A stretch of DNA of 64,000 nt from Micromonospora sp. MP36 (GTDB lineage: Bacteria; Actinomycetota; Actinomycetes; Mycobacteriales; Micromonosporaceae), in NCBI RefSeq assembly GCF_008119785.1, contig NZ_VSFA01000017.1:35500-99499 (forward strand), written 5' to 3'. The first letter of the stretch is position 1. Each line of letters opens with the position of its first letter. Under the pieces are notes generated by a model. That model did no database searches. It had not been told where the DNA came from and saw only the letters and a list, made by a program, of their open reading frames with translations. Positions 26,381 through 34,897 of the stretch are shown here, piece after piece. The translations under genes and the position numbers were made by a program.

Positions 26381-27358
26381 GTGACCCGGGAAGCTCGCGC
26401 CTTCTGGCTCCGCGCCCCCGGCGAGGGTGAGCTCCGCCCGGTCGACCTTCCGCCGCCCGGCCCCGACGAGGTGCTGGTCCGCGCCCGCTACTCCGGCGTC
26501 AGCCGGGGCACCGAGACCCTGGTCTTCACCGGCCGGGTCCCCACCGACCAGTACGCCACCATGCGCGCCCCGTTCCAGGAGGGCGACTTCCCGGCCCCGG
26601 TCAAGTACGGCTACCTGAGCGTCGGCACCGTCGAGGAGGGCCCGAACGCGCTGCGCGGGCGGAACGTCTTCTGCCTGCACCCGCACCAGACCCGGTACGT
26701 GGTGCCGGCCGACGCCGTGGTGGTCGTACCCGAGAACGTGCCGCCGGCCCGAGCGGTGCTGGCCGGCACGGTGGAGACGGCGGTGAACGCCCTCTGGGAC
26801 GCCGCGCCGCTGGTCGGCGACCGGGTGACCGTGGTCGGCGCGGGCATGGTCGGCTGCTGCGTGGCCGCCCTGCTGGCCCGCTTCCCCGGCGTACGCACCG
26901 AGCTGGTCGACGCGGACCCGGCGCGGGCCGAGGTGGCCGCCGCGCTCGGGGTCGACTTCGCCCTGCCCGCCTACGCGACCGGCGACCGGGACCTGGTGGT
27001 GCACGCCAGCGCCACCGCCGAGGGGCTGCAACGCTCGCTCGACCTGCTCCGCCCGGAACGCACCGTGCTCGAGCTGAGCTGGTACGGCGACCGCCCGGTC
27101 ACCCTGGCCCTGGGCGGCGCGTTCCACTCGAAGCGGCTCGGCATCCGCAGCAGCCAGGTCGGCACCGTCTCGCCCCGGCGGGGCGACCGGAGCTACGCCG
27201 ACCGGCTGGCGCTGGCCCTGGAGCTGCTCGCCGACCCGGTGTTCGACGCGCTGCTCACCGGCCCGTCCCGCTTCGCCGAGCTGCCCGACGTGCTCGACCG
27301 GCTGGCCTCCGGCCGGCTCCCCGCGCTCTGCCACCTCATCACCTACGACGAGGAGTGA
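26381..27358 (+). CDS. Medium-chain dehydrogenase, BchC-like (zinc-type ADH superfamily)
   Basis: 325 residues. A GroES-like N-terminal domain (LVRARYSGVSRGTETLVF) is followed by a Rossmann domain with VTVVGAGMVGCCVAALLA (near 148). The usual catalytic-zinc Cys/His set of alcohol dehydrogenases is missing, since SRGTE replaces the CGTD-type segment, as in the BchC-like subgroup. It is therefore an NAD(P)-dependent oxidoreductase of unknown substrate. Start GTG 26381 with GAAGAGGAG. The next gene starts 3 nt after its stop. Confidence 0.82.
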   Translation: MTREARAFWLRAPGEGELRPVDLPPPGPDEVLVRARYSGVSRGTETLVFTGRVPTDQYATMRAPFQEGDFPAPVKYGYLSVGTVEEGPNALRGRNVFCLHPHQTRYVVPADAVVVVPENVPPARAVLAGTVETAVNALWDAAPLVGDRVTVVGAGMVGCCVAALLARFPGVRTELVDADPARAEVAAALGVDFALPAYATGDRDLVVHASATAEGLQRSLDLLRPERTVLELSWYGDRPVTLALGGAFHSKRLGIRSSQVGTVSPRRGDRSYADRLALALELLADPVFDALLTGPSRFAELPDVLDRLASGRLPALCHLITYDEE

Positions 27359-27361
27359 TCC

Positions 27362-27760
27362 GTGTTCAGCGTGACCGTCCGGGACCACATGATGGTCGCC
27401 CACAGCTTCCGGGGCGAGGTGTTCGGCCCGGCCCAGCGGCTGCACGGCGCCACCTTCGTCGTCGACGCCACCTTCCGCCGGGAGGAGCTGGACGCCGACG
27501 GGATCGTGGTCGACATCGGCCTGGCCACCGAGCAGCTCAAGGCCGTGCTCGGCGAGCTGACCTACCGGAACCTGGACGACGAGCCGGCCTTCGCCGGGGT
27601 GAACACTACCACCGAGGTGCTGGCCCGCACGGTCGCCGACCGGCTCGCCGACGCCGTGCACGCCGGCCGCCTCGGCGCGGGCGCCCGCGGCCTCGCCGGG
27701 ATCACCGTCACCCTGCACGAGTCGCATGTCGCCTGGGCCAGCTACGAGCGGTCGCTGTAG
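27362..27760 (+). CDS. Diverged 6-pyruvoyl-tetrahydropterin synthase / QueD-like protein
   Basis: 132 residues with the T-fold of PTPS/QueD: FSVTVRDHMMVAHSF, VVDIGLATEQLKAVLGELTYRNLDD (usually V-DFG...LDHxxLN), NTTTEVLARTVADRL and the C-terminal LHESHVAWASYE. Two features of active enzymes are altered. The zinc motif HGH reads HGA (QRLHGATF), and the catalytic Cys just before it is absent. It may therefore bind a pterin or pyrimidine without the classical chemistry. GTG start 3 nt after the dehydrogenase. Confidence 0.82.
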   Translation: MFSVTVRDHMMVAHSFRGEVFGPAQRLHGATFVVDATFRREELDADGIVVDIGLATEQLKAVLGELTYRNLDDEPAFAGVNTTTEVLARTVADRLADAVHAGRLGAGARGLAGITVTLHESHVAWASYERSL

Positions 27761-27764
27761 CCGG

Positions 27765-28802
27765 ATGAGCGTCGTCCACGTGGTGCTGCCGGGCGACATC
27801 GACGACCCGGCCACCCCCAGCGGCGGCAACGCGTACGACCGGCGGGCCTGCCACGGTCTGGCCGCCCTCGGCTGGACGGTGCGGGAGCACCCGGTGCCCG
27901 GCGGCTGGCCGCATCCCGGGCCGGGGGAGCGGGCCGCCCTCGCCGGGCTGCTCGCAGGGTTGCCCGACGGCGCGCTCGTGCTGCTCGACGGGCTGGTCGC
28001 CTCGGTGGTGCCCGAGGTGCTGGCGCCGCACGCCCGGCGGCTGCGTCTGGTGGTGCTGGTGCACCTGCCGCTGGAGGACGAGGTCGAGGGGGCGGCCCTG
28101 GCGGCGGCGGCCGGCGTGGTCACCACCAGCGAGTGGACCCGCCGCCGGCTGCTCGACCGGTACCCGCTCCCGGCCGAGCGGGTGTGGGCCGCCCCGCCCG
28201 GCGTGGACCCGGCACCGCTCGCCCCTGCATCGCCGGGCGGCGGCCGGCTTCTCTGCGTCGCGGCGGTCACCCCGGTCAAGGGGCACGACATGCTCGCCGC
28301 CGCCCTGGCCACGCTCGCCGACCTGCCCTGGACCTGCGACTGCGTCGGCGCGCTCACCCGCGATCCCGGTTTCGTCGACCGGCTCCGGCGGCAGCTCACC
28401 GACGCCGGCCTGGCCGACCGGGTCCGGCTGCCGGGCCCCTGCTCCGGCGCCGCCCTGGCCGCCGCGTACGCCGGTACCGACCTGCTGGTCCTGCCGTCCC
28501 GGCAGGAGACCTACGGAATGGCGGTCACCGAGGCGCTCGCGCGGGGCGTACCGGTGCTGGGCAGCGCGACCGGCGGGCTGCCGGAGGCGCTCGGGCACAC
28601 CCCGGACGGCGCTCGCCCCGGCCTGCTCGTATCCCCCGAGGACCCCGCGGCGCTGGCCGAGGCGCTGCGGCGCTGGCTCACCGGACCGGATCTGCGCGCC
28701 CGGCTGCGCGGCGCGGCCCGGCAGCGGCGGGACACCCTGACTGGCTGGACGGTCACCGCGGAGCGCGTGGCGGCGGCCCTCAGGGAGACGACGGCGGCAT
28801 GA
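27765..28802 (+). CDS. GT4-family glycosyltransferase (GT-B fold)
   Basis: 345 residues. The N-terminal half has PSGGNAYDRRAC. The C-terminal donor domain has LLCVAAVTPVKGHD, LPSRQETYGMAVTEALARGVPV and GSATGGLPE, the retaining GT4 signature with EXXXXXXXE acidic residues. No membrane segment, so cytosolic or peripheral. It presumably adds a sugar from a nucleotide-sugar to the pathway intermediate. Stop and next start overlap (ATGA). Confidence 0.87.
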   Translation: MSVVHVVLPGDIDDPATPSGGNAYDRRACHGLAALGWTVREHPVPGGWPHPGPGERAALAGLLAGLPDGALVLLDGLVASVVPEVLAPHARRLRLVVLVHLPLEDEVEGAALAAAAGVVTTSEWTRRRLLDRYPLPAERVWAAPPGVDPAPLAPASPGGGRLLCVAAVTPVKGHDMLAAALATLADLPWTCDCVGALTRDPGFVDRLRRQLTDAGLADRVRLPGPCSGAALAAAYAGTDLLVLPSRQETYGMAVTEALARGVPVLGSATGGLPEALGHTPDGARPGLLVSPEDPAALAEALRRWLTGPDLRARLRGAARQRRDTLTGWTVTAERVAAALRETTAA

Positions 28803-29608
28803 CCACGCTACTTCCCCCCGATTTCGCCGACTGGCTGCGGCTGCGCGAGCCCGCCGACGCGGCGGCGCGCTCGGCCGAACTGGTCGACGCGGTCCGCCGC
28901 CGTCTGCCCGCCCACCGGCCGGTGATCGTGCACGACCTCGGCAGCGGCACCGGCTCGATGGTCCGCTGGCTCGCGCCCCGGCTGCCCGGACCGCAGCACT
29001 GGGTGCTGCACGAGCGGGACGCCGACCTGCGGGCGCACGCCGCCGTCGACCTGATCGCCGCCGCCGACGGCCGCCCGGTCACGGTGCGGACCTGCGGCTC
29101 CGACATCACCCGGTTGCGGGCCGCCGACCTCGCCGACGCCCACCTGGTCACCGCGTCGGCGCTGCTGGACATGCTCACCGCCGAGGAGATCGAGCGGATG
29201 GCGGCCGCCTGCACCGGCCGCCCTACCCTGTTCGCGATCACTGTGCTCGGCCGGGTCGAGTTCACCCCGGCCGATCCGCTCGACGCCGAGTTCGCCGCCG
29301 CGTTCAACGCCCACCAGCGCCGGACCGTCGACGGTCGGACCCTGCTCGGGCCCGACGCGGTGGCCGCCACGGTGGCGGCCTTCCGCCGCCGGGGCGTCGA
29401 CGCCCAGGTCCGGGCCAGCCCGTGGCGGCTCGGCCCGGACCAGGCGGCGCTCACCGCCGAGTGGCTGGTCGGCTGGCTCGACGCGGCCGTGGCGGAGCGG
29501 CCGGAGCTGGCCGGGGCGGCCGGGTCCTACCGGGACCGGCGGCTGGCCGAGGCGGCGACGGGCCGGCTGCGCGTGGTGCTGCACCACGCCGACCTGCTGG
29601 CCGGGTGA
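28799..29608 (+). CDS. Class I SAM-dependent methyltransferase
   Basis: 269 residues. Motif I is VIVHDLGSGTGSMVRWL (near 42-58), with an acidic motif II WVLHERD; LVTASALLDML follows. The rest is unlike common O- or N-methyltransferases I can name. It overlaps the GT4 gene by 4 nt, so it is part of the same pathway; the methyl acceptor is unknown. Confidence 0.83.
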   Translation: MTTLLPPDFADWLRLREPADAAARSAELVDAVRRRLPAHRPVIVHDLGSGTGSMVRWLAPRLPGPQHWVLHERDADLRAHAAVDLIAAADGRPVTVRTCGSDITRLRAADLADAHLVTASALLDMLTAEEIERMAAACTGRPTLFAITVLGRVEFTPADPLDAEFAAAFNAHQRRTVDGRTLLGPDAVAATVAAFRRRGVDAQVRASPWRLGPDQAALTAEWLVGWLDAAVAERPELAGAAGSYRDRRLAEAATGRLRVVLHHADLLAG

Positions 29609-29658
29609 ACCGCGCAGCACTGCGGCACGTGACAACAGGGGAACACAGGGAGGACCGG

Positions 29659-30684
29659 TTGTCACATGCCACGATCGTCGCGCCCACCAAGGCGCTCGCG
29701 GACCCTCCCTCCTCCCGCCCCGGCCCGGCCGCCGTCGAGGCGGGCCCGACCCCGGCGGCCTGGTCGCCCTGGCCGTGGGTCCGGGCGCTCGGCGGGCTCG
29801 GGGTGCTCGCCGTCCTGGTCTGGTCGGTGGGCACCGGCCCGTTCCTGGCCGGGCTGCGGCTGATCGACGCGCCGGCCCTCGCCGCCGCGCTCGCCATCGG
29901 GGCGCTCACCACGGTCTGCTGCGCCTGGCGCTGGTCACTGGTCGCCGGCGGGCTGGGCGTCCGACTGCCGCTGAGCAGCGCCGTCGCCCACTGCTACCGG
30001 GCGGTCTTCCTCAACGCCACCCTCCCCGGCGGGGTGCTCGGCGACGTGCACCGGGCGGTCCGGCACGGCCGCGACGCCGGGGACGTCGTCCGGGGCGTCC
30101 GGGCGGTGGTCTGGGAGCGTACCGCCGGGCAGGTGGTGCAGCTGGTCATCGCGGTGGCCGTACTGGCCGTGCTGCCCTCCCCGGTCCGGCCGTACCTGCC
30201 GGCGGTGGTGGCCGGGCTGGCCGTCGCCGGGCTGGGACTGGTGCTGCTGGCCCGGGCGGTGCCCCGCTCCGGCGCGTCCCGGTGGGCCCGGGCGGCGCGT
30301 ACCGCGGTGGCCGACGTCCGGGCCGGGCTGCTCGCCCGGCGGACCTGGCTCGGCGTGGTGCTGGCCTCCGCCGTGGTGGTCGCCGGCCACCTGGCCACCT
30401 TCGTGGTCGCGGCGCGCACCGCTGGCGCCGACGCGCCGCTGTCCCGGCTGCTGCCGCTGACCCTGCTGGCCCTGCTCGCCATGGGGTTGCCGGTGAACGT
30501 GGGCGGCTTCGGGCCGCGCGAGGGCGTGGCCGCCTGGGCGTTCGCCGCCGCGGGGCTCAGCGCCGCCCAGGGAGTTGCTACCGCCACCGTGTACGGGGCG
30601 CTGGTCCTGGCCGCCAGCCTGCCCGGCGCGGCGGTGCTGCTGGTCGGCCGGTTCCCTTTCCGGGTGTCGGGCGACTGTCGGTGA
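29659..30684 (+). CDS. LPG-synthase TM-region / UPF0104-type membrane protein (flippase-like)
   Basis: About 341 residues with 8-9 membrane segments. The family motifs RAVFLNATLPGGVLGDVHRAV, VVWERTAGQVVQL and GLPVNVGGFGPREG are clear. Relatives include the MprF flippase half and AglD-type proteins, linked to moving lipids or lipid-linked sugars. TTG 29659 is chosen because GGGAGG lies at ideal distance; GTG 29605 (overlapping the previous stop) and GTG 29629 are in-frame alternatives. Its place in the operon suggests that the product is handled at the membrane. Confidence 0.82.
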   Translation: MSHATIVAPTKALADPPSSRPGPAAVEAGPTPAAWSPWPWVRALGGLGVLAVLVWSVGTGPFLAGLRLIDAPALAAALAIGALTTVCCAWRWSLVAGGLGVRLPLSSAVAHCYRAVFLNATLPGGVLGDVHRAVRHGRDAGDVVRGVRAVVWERTAGQVVQLVIAVAVLAVLPSPVRPYLPAVVAGLAVAGLGLVLLARAVPRSGASRWARAARTAVADVRAGLLARRTWLGVVLASAVVVAGHLATFVVAARTAGADAPLSRLLPLTLLALLAMGLPVNVGGFGPREGVAAWAFAAAGLSAAQGVATATVYGALVLAASLPGAAVLLVGRFPFRVSGDCR

Positions 30685-30754
30685 TCCCGCCTACGGTGAG
30701 GGTGCGAGGTGTGCGGTGCCGGCGCGTCCGGCTGCCCCGGACGAAGGAGTACGG

Positions 30755-31408
30755 ATGGACGAAGCGCTGCCGACGGCGACGGTCCGGACCCAGGTCTCGG
30801 TGCCGCTGCGGTTCCCCGACGGGTACGTGACGACCGCCCGGGTCTACTCCTTCCACGGCCTGGTGGACGACCGCGAGCACCTCGCCTTCGGGCTCGGCGA
30901 CCGGGCGGGCACCGGGGCGAGCGCCGCCGGGGACACGTCCCCGCTGCTGGTGCGCCCGCACAGCGAATGCCTCACCGGGGACGTGTTCGGCAGCCAGCGC
31001 TGCGACTGCGGGCCGCAGCTGCGGGAGGCGGTCGAGCGGATCGCCGAGGCCGGCGGATACCTGCTCTACCTGCGTCAGGAGGGCCGGGGCATCGGCCTGT
31101 ACGCCAAGCTCGACGCGTACGCCCTCCAGGACGGGGGTCTCGACACGTACGAGGCGAACGTGGCGCTGGGCCGGGGCGCCGACGAGCGCGACTACACGGT
31201 GGCCGCGCAGATGCTCGCGGCGCTGGGCGTGACCCGGGTGAACCTGCTCAGCAACAACCCGGACAAGGCGGCGCAGCTTGACCGGCTGGGCGTGACGGTG
31301 GTTGACCGGGTGTCGACCGGGGTGCACCTGTCCCCGGCGAACGCCAACTACCTGGCGGCGAAGGCGACCCGCGCCGACCACGCCCTCGACCTGCCGTTCG
31401 TGCCGTGA
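30755..31408 (+). CDS. ribA: GTP cyclohydrolase II
   Basis: 217 residues, single-domain RibA without the DHBP-synthase (RibB) half. Zinc ligands are C72, C83 and C85 in ECLTGDVFGSQRCDCG; catalytic parts RQEGRGIGLYAKLDAYALQD and LLSNNPDKAAQL are intact. It opens GTP to the diamino-ribosylamino-pyrimidinone phosphate plus formate. Start ATG 30755 behind AAGGAG. No lumazine synthase or riboflavin synthase is near, so this copy probably serves a pathway other than riboflavin. It overlaps the reductase gene by 4 nt. Confidence 0.92.
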   Translation: MDEALPTATVRTQVSVPLRFPDGYVTTARVYSFHGLVDDREHLAFGLGDRAGTGASAAGDTSPLLVRPHSECLTGDVFGSQRCDCGPQLREAVERIAEAGGYLLYLRQEGRGIGLYAKLDAYALQDGGLDTYEANVALGRGADERDYTVAAQMLAALGVTRVNLLSNNPDKAAQLDRLGVTVVDRVSTGVHLSPANANYLAAKATRADHALDLPFVP

Positions 31409-32106
31409 CCGGCCGGCCCTACGTGCTGCTCAGCTGCGCGATGTCGATCGACGGCTACATCGACGACGCCTCAGCCGAGCGGCTGCTGTTCTCCAACGAC
31501 TCCGACTTCGACCGGATCGACGCAGTCCGGGCCGGCTGCGACGCGATCCTGGTCGGCGCGGCCACGGTCCGCCGGGACGACCCGCGCCTGCTGGTGCGTT
31601 CCGAGCGGCGGCGGTCCGACCGGGTGGCGCGCGGCCTGCCCCCGTCGCCGGTCAAGGTCACCGTCACCGCCAGCGGTGACCTCGACCCGACCGCCCGCTT
31701 CTTCAACCTGGGCGACGGGGCGAAGCTGGTCTACTGCCCGGGTGGCGCGGTGGAGAAGACCCGGGAGCAGGTGGGCGAGGTGGCCACCGTGGTCGACGCG
31801 GGCGATCCGCTCACCCCGGAGGCGGTGCTCGCCGATCTCGCCGCCCGGGGCGTCCGTCGGCTGATGGTGGAGGGCGGCGGCAGCGTGCACGCCCAGTTCC
31901 TCGCCGCCGGCCTCGCCGACGAGTTGCACCTGGTGGTCGCGCCGTTCTTCGTCGGCGACGGCCGGGCGCCCCGCTTCGTCGCGGACGGACACTATCCGTG
32001 GCACCCGGGCCGTCGCGCCCGGGTCGTCGAGGTACGCCAGATCGGCGACGTGGTGCTCACCCGCTACGCCCTTTCCGACCGCTGTGACGGGCACGGCGGC
32101 GCGTAG
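31405..32106 (+). CDS. RibD C-terminal / DHFR-fold pyrimidine reductase
   Basis: 233 residues matching the reductase half of RibD only: LLSCAMSIDGYIDD, DAILVGAATVRRDDPRLLVR, LMVEGGGSVHAQFL and FFVGDGRAPRF. The deaminase half is absent. It should reduce the ribosyl side chain of the GTP-cyclohydrolase product with NAD(P)H, giving a ribityl (or related) pyrimidine. The start is GTG 31405, coupled with ribA. A terminator hairpin follows. Confidence 0.88.
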   Translation: MTGRPYVLLSCAMSIDGYIDDASAERLLFSNDSDFDRIDAVRAGCDAILVGAATVRRDDPRLLVRSERRRSDRVARGLPPSPVKVTVTASGDLDPTARFFNLGDGAKLVYCPGGAVEKTREQVGEVATVVDAGDPLTPEAVLADLAARGVRRLMVEGGGSVHAQFLAAGLADELHLVVAPFFVGDGRAPRFVADGHYPWHPGRRARVVEVRQIGDVVLTRYALSDRCDGHGGA

Positions 32107-32125
32107 CGGCGCGAGATCGGCGAGC

Positions 32126-32156
32126 TGGCGGTGTCTCGACGCGCTGGACACCGCCA
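32126..32156. terminator. Bidirectional stem-loop between convergent operons
   Basis: TGGCGGTGTC (32126-32135) pairs with GACACCGCCA (32147-32156), loop 11 nt; GAG/CTC flanks extend the stem past one mismatch. It separates the RibD-like gene from the convergent ABC ATPase gene. Confidence 0.65.
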
Positions 32157-32187
32157 CCTCGGCGAACTGGCGCAACCGGCCGGGCCG

Positions 32188-32934
32188 TCAGAGCACCTGG
32201 GACAGGAACCGGCGCAGCCGCGGGTGCTCCGGCGCCTCGAAGACGGCGGCCGGCTCGCCGGCCTCCAGCACGACACCCCGGTCCATGAACGCCACCGTGT
32301 CGGCCACCTCACGGGCGAACCCCATCTCGTGGGTCACCACCACCATGGTCATGCCGGCGGCGGAGAGGTCGGCGATCACCCCGAGCACGCCCTTGACCAG
32401 CTCCGGGTCGAGCGCCGAGGTGGCCTCGTCGAAGAGCATCACCTGCGGTCGCAGGGCCAGCGCGCGGGCGATCGCCACCCGCTGCTGCTGCCCGCCGGAC
32501 AGGTGCGCCGGCCGGGCGTCGGCCTTGGCGGCCAGCCCGACGAGGTCCAGCTGGGCCCGGGCCACCTGCACCGCCTCGTCCTCGGGGAGCTTCTTCAGCT
32601 TCCGCAGGGCGAGGGTGATGTTGCGCAGCACGGTCATGTGCGGGAAGAGGTTGAACTGCTGGAAGACCATGCCGATCCGCTGGCGCAGCGCGTCCGGGTC
32701 GTCGCGCAGCACGCTGCGGCCGTCCAGCAGCACGTCGCCGCAGTCCGGTTCGATGAGCCGGTTGATGGTGCGCAGGAGGGTCGACTTGCCGGACCCGGAC
32801 GGGCCGATCACGCAGGCGGTGCCGCCCCGGGCCACGTCCAGGTCGGCGCCGCGCAGCACCTGGTGCGCGCCGAAGGCCAGGTGCACGTCCCGGACGGCGA
32901 GGCTGACCGAGGTGGCGGTGGCGGTGGTGGTCAT
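32188..32934 (-). CDS. Polar-amino-acid ABC transporter ATP-binding protein
   Basis: 248 residues, GlnQ/HisP type: Walker A GPSGSGKST, FQQFNLFPHMTVLRNI, signature LSGGQQQRVAIARAL, Walker B VMLFDEATSALDPE and VVVTHEMGFAREVAD. The ATG overlaps the permease stop by 4 nt. It energises uptake through the permease encoded upstream. The riboswitch upstream of the operon points to a sulfur amino acid such as methionine or cystine. Confidence 0.92.
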   Translation of the reverse strand: MTTTATATSVSLAVRDVHLAFGAHQVLRGADLDVARGGTACVIGPSGSGKSTLLRTINRLIEPDCGDVLLDGRSVLRDDPDALRQRIGMVFQQFNLFPHMTVLRNITLALRKLKKLPEDEAVQVARAQLDLVGLAAKADARPAHLSGGQQQRVAIARALALRPQVMLFDEATSALDPELVKGVLGVIADLSAAGMTMVVVTHEMGFAREVADTVAFMDRGVVLEAGEPAAVFEAPEHPRLRRFLSQVL

Positions 32935-33728
32935 CGCGGGTCCTTCCGTCCGGTGGTGGGCAGGGCGGTCTCCCCGGCCAGGGACAGCTCGACGTCGTCG
33001 GCGTCCTCCGGGGCGACGGCAACCGCCCGGCCCTGGCGCAGCCGCCGGTCGATCCAGTTGACCGCGTGGGTCAGCGGCACGGTCAGCACCAGATAGAACA
33101 GGCCGGCCAGCAGCAGCGCCGACTCGTTGCCGGTGGTGGCCGCGTAGTCCTGGCCGATCCGGAACAGCTCCCGCTGGCTGGCCACCAGGCCGAGGAAGTA
33201 GACCAGGCTGGAATCCTTGATCAGGGCGATGAGCTGGTTGACCCACGCCGGCAGCACCCGGCGTACCCCCTGCGGGACGATGACCAGCCGCATCGCTTCG
33301 CCCCAGGAGAAGCCGAGCGCGCGGGCACCCTCCAGCTGGGCGGCCTCCACGCTCTGGATGCCGGAGCGGAATATCTCCCCGATGTAGGCGGCGGCGATCA
33401 GCGACAGCGCCAGCACGCCGAGCGGGTAGGGGTTCGGTCCCCAGACCTGCATGCCGAGCGGCGCCAGGCCGACGCCGATGAGCAGGATGGTCGCCGCGGC
33501 CGGCAGGCCGCGGAACACGTCGGTGTAGACCCGGGCCGGCCACCGCAACCATCGGGTACGCGAGATGCCCGCGATCGCCAGCAGCATGCCCAGCACCGAG
33601 CCGAGCAGGGCGGCGGAGACCGCCAGGATCAGCGTGTTCGGCAGCCCGACCGTCAGCATCTCGGGCAGCGCCTCGCGCATGGAGTCCCAGTCGAAGAAGG
33701 TCTCCCACAGGGTGCTCAACGGATCCAT
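32931..33728 (-). CDS. Polar-amino-acid ABC transporter permease
   Basis: 265 residues, five to six membrane segments, with the HisMQ-type EAA loop AAQLEGARALGFSWGEAMRLVIVPQG and the preceding VFRGLPAAATILL. The acidic C-terminal tail (about 30 residues) has no known function. It is 41 nt downstream of the binding-protein gene. Confidence 0.92.
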   Translation of the reverse strand: MDPLSTLWETFFDWDSMREALPEMLTVGLPNTLILAVSAALLGSVLGMLLAIAGISRTRWLRWPARVYTDVFRGLPAAATILLIGVGLAPLGMQVWGPNPYPLGVLALSLIAAAYIGEIFRSGIQSVEAAQLEGARALGFSWGEAMRLVIVPQGVRRVLPAWVNQLIALIKDSSLVYFLGLVASQRELFRIGQDYAATTGNESALLLAGLFYLVLTVPLTHAVNWIDRRLRQGRAVAVAPEDADDVELSLAGETALPTTGRKDPR

Positions 33729-33769
33729 CAGACGTCTCTCCTACCGCCCCGCTCGCTCGTCGTCGTACG

Positions 33770-34633
33770 TCAGGAAGCAGCCGACGGCGACGGCACCGCG
33801 ACCGTGCCGCTGCCCGGCTTGAAGTCGGCCGGGATCGGCCGGCCCGGGTAGTACTGCGCCTGCAGCTTGCTCCAGGTGCCGTCGGCGATCACCTCGTCGA
33901 GGCCCTTGTTCAGCGCCTCGCGCAGCTTGTCGTTGCCCTTGGCGACCGCGTACGCGGTCGGGGCCGGGCTGAGCTGCTTGGCGGCCACCTTGACCTTGCC
34001 GTTGCTGTCGGCGGCGGACTTGTCGCCGATCTCGGCCGGGGCGATCCAGGCGTCGGCGGTGCCGGCCTTCAGCTGGTTGATCGCGCCGTTGTAGTCGGGC
34101 ACCCGCACCGGGTTGAGGTTCTGCTTCGTGGCGTAGTCGTCCTGCACCGTGCCCTGCACGACCACCACCCGCTTGCCGGCGAGCTGGTCGAAGCTGGTGA
34201 TCGACGAGCCGGCCGGCACGTCGAGCCCGAAGTAGCCGAAGTCGTAGCCGTTGCCGAAGTCGACGGTCTTCTTGCGGGCCTCGGTGATCGTGATGGACGA
34301 GCTGCCCACGTCGAACTTGTGGTTGTTGACCTGGGCGAGCAGGGCCGAGAAGTCGGTGCCGACGAACTCGACCTTCAGGCCGATCTTCGCGGCGACCGCG
34401 GTGAGCAGGTCGTTGTCGAAGCCGGTGAACTTGCCGTCCTTCAGGTACACGTTCGGCGGGGCGTCGGTGAGCGTGCCGGTCCGCAGCACGCCGGCCTGGA
34501 GGAGGCCGTACGGGTTGGCGGCCGCGCTGGTGGAGCCGCCGCCGTCGCCGCCGCAGGCGGTGAGGCTGGTGGCGGCGAGCACGGCGGCGGCGCCGAGCGC
34601 GGCGACGCGGGTCAGGGTGGGAAGGAATCGCAC
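33770..34633 (-). CDS. Amino-acid ABC transporter substrate-binding lipoprotein
   Basis: 287 residues from GTG 34633 (GGAG 7 nt upstream). Signal peptide ending in the lipobox LTAC, then a Gly/Ser linker. The HisJ/SBP_bac_3 fold is shown by FTGFDNDLLTAVAAKIG, SITITEARKKTVDFGNGY and the mixed-charge hinge GKRVVVVQGTVQDDYA. The ligand is not deducible from the sequence alone; the upstream SAM-IV riboswitch and the Cys-bearing leader peptide suggest methionine or cystine. Confidence 0.9.
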   Translation of the reverse strand: MRFLPTLTRVAALGAAAVLAATSLTACGGDGGGSTSAAANPYGLLQAGVLRTGTLTDAPPNVYLKDGKFTGFDNDLLTAVAAKIGLKVEFVGTDFSALLAQVNNHKFDVGSSSITITEARKKTVDFGNGYDFGYFGLDVPAGSSITSFDQLAGKRVVVVQGTVQDDYATKQNLNPVRVPDYNGAINQLKAGTADAWIAPAEIGDKSAADSNGKVKVAAKQLSPAPTAYAVAKGNDKLREALNKGLDEVIADGTWSKLQAQYYPGRPIPADFKPGSGTVAVPSPSAAS

Positions 34634-34738
34634 AGGTGTCTCCAGGGTCGAATGGCGACGTGGGCGCACGCCGCCGACGGCGCGCCCGGGACGGGCGAGC
34701 CGGAAGGGGATGGTGCGGAAGGAAGTGGAGGTGGGTGC

Positions 34739-34864
34739 TCAGCGCATTCGGCGACAGGCGTCGCTGCACACCCGCATCAGGTCGACGTGCCGGCGCTTGA
34801 CCAGCGCGAAGTCGGCCGGGTACGCCACGCCGTCGGCGGGCGGGGTGCGGAGCTGAGCAGACAT
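34739..34864 (-). CDS. Short Cys-containing leader peptide
   Basis: 41 residues from ATG 34864, with GGGAGA at good spacing. The C-terminal half KRRHVDLMRVCSDACRRMR matches the RRHVDLxRVxSxxC pattern of the short peptides that precede sulfur and amino-acid uptake genes in many actinomycetes. Two cysteines near the end would let ribosome stalling report Cys-tRNA supply. It sits directly between the SAM-IV riboswitch and the ABC transporter, so it is probably the translated switch, not a functional protein. Confidence 0.72.
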   Translation of the reverse strand: MSAQLRTPPADGVAYPADFALVKRRHVDLMRVCSDACRRMR

Positions 34865-34897
34865 GGTTCTCCCTGGTCGGTGATGACCTGGGTACCA

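Noticed and set aside
30755..32106. Main riboflavin operon
   Set aside because: Only GTP cyclohydrolase II and the reductase half of RibD are present; no RibB, RibH, RibE or deaminase and no FMN riboswitch upstream.
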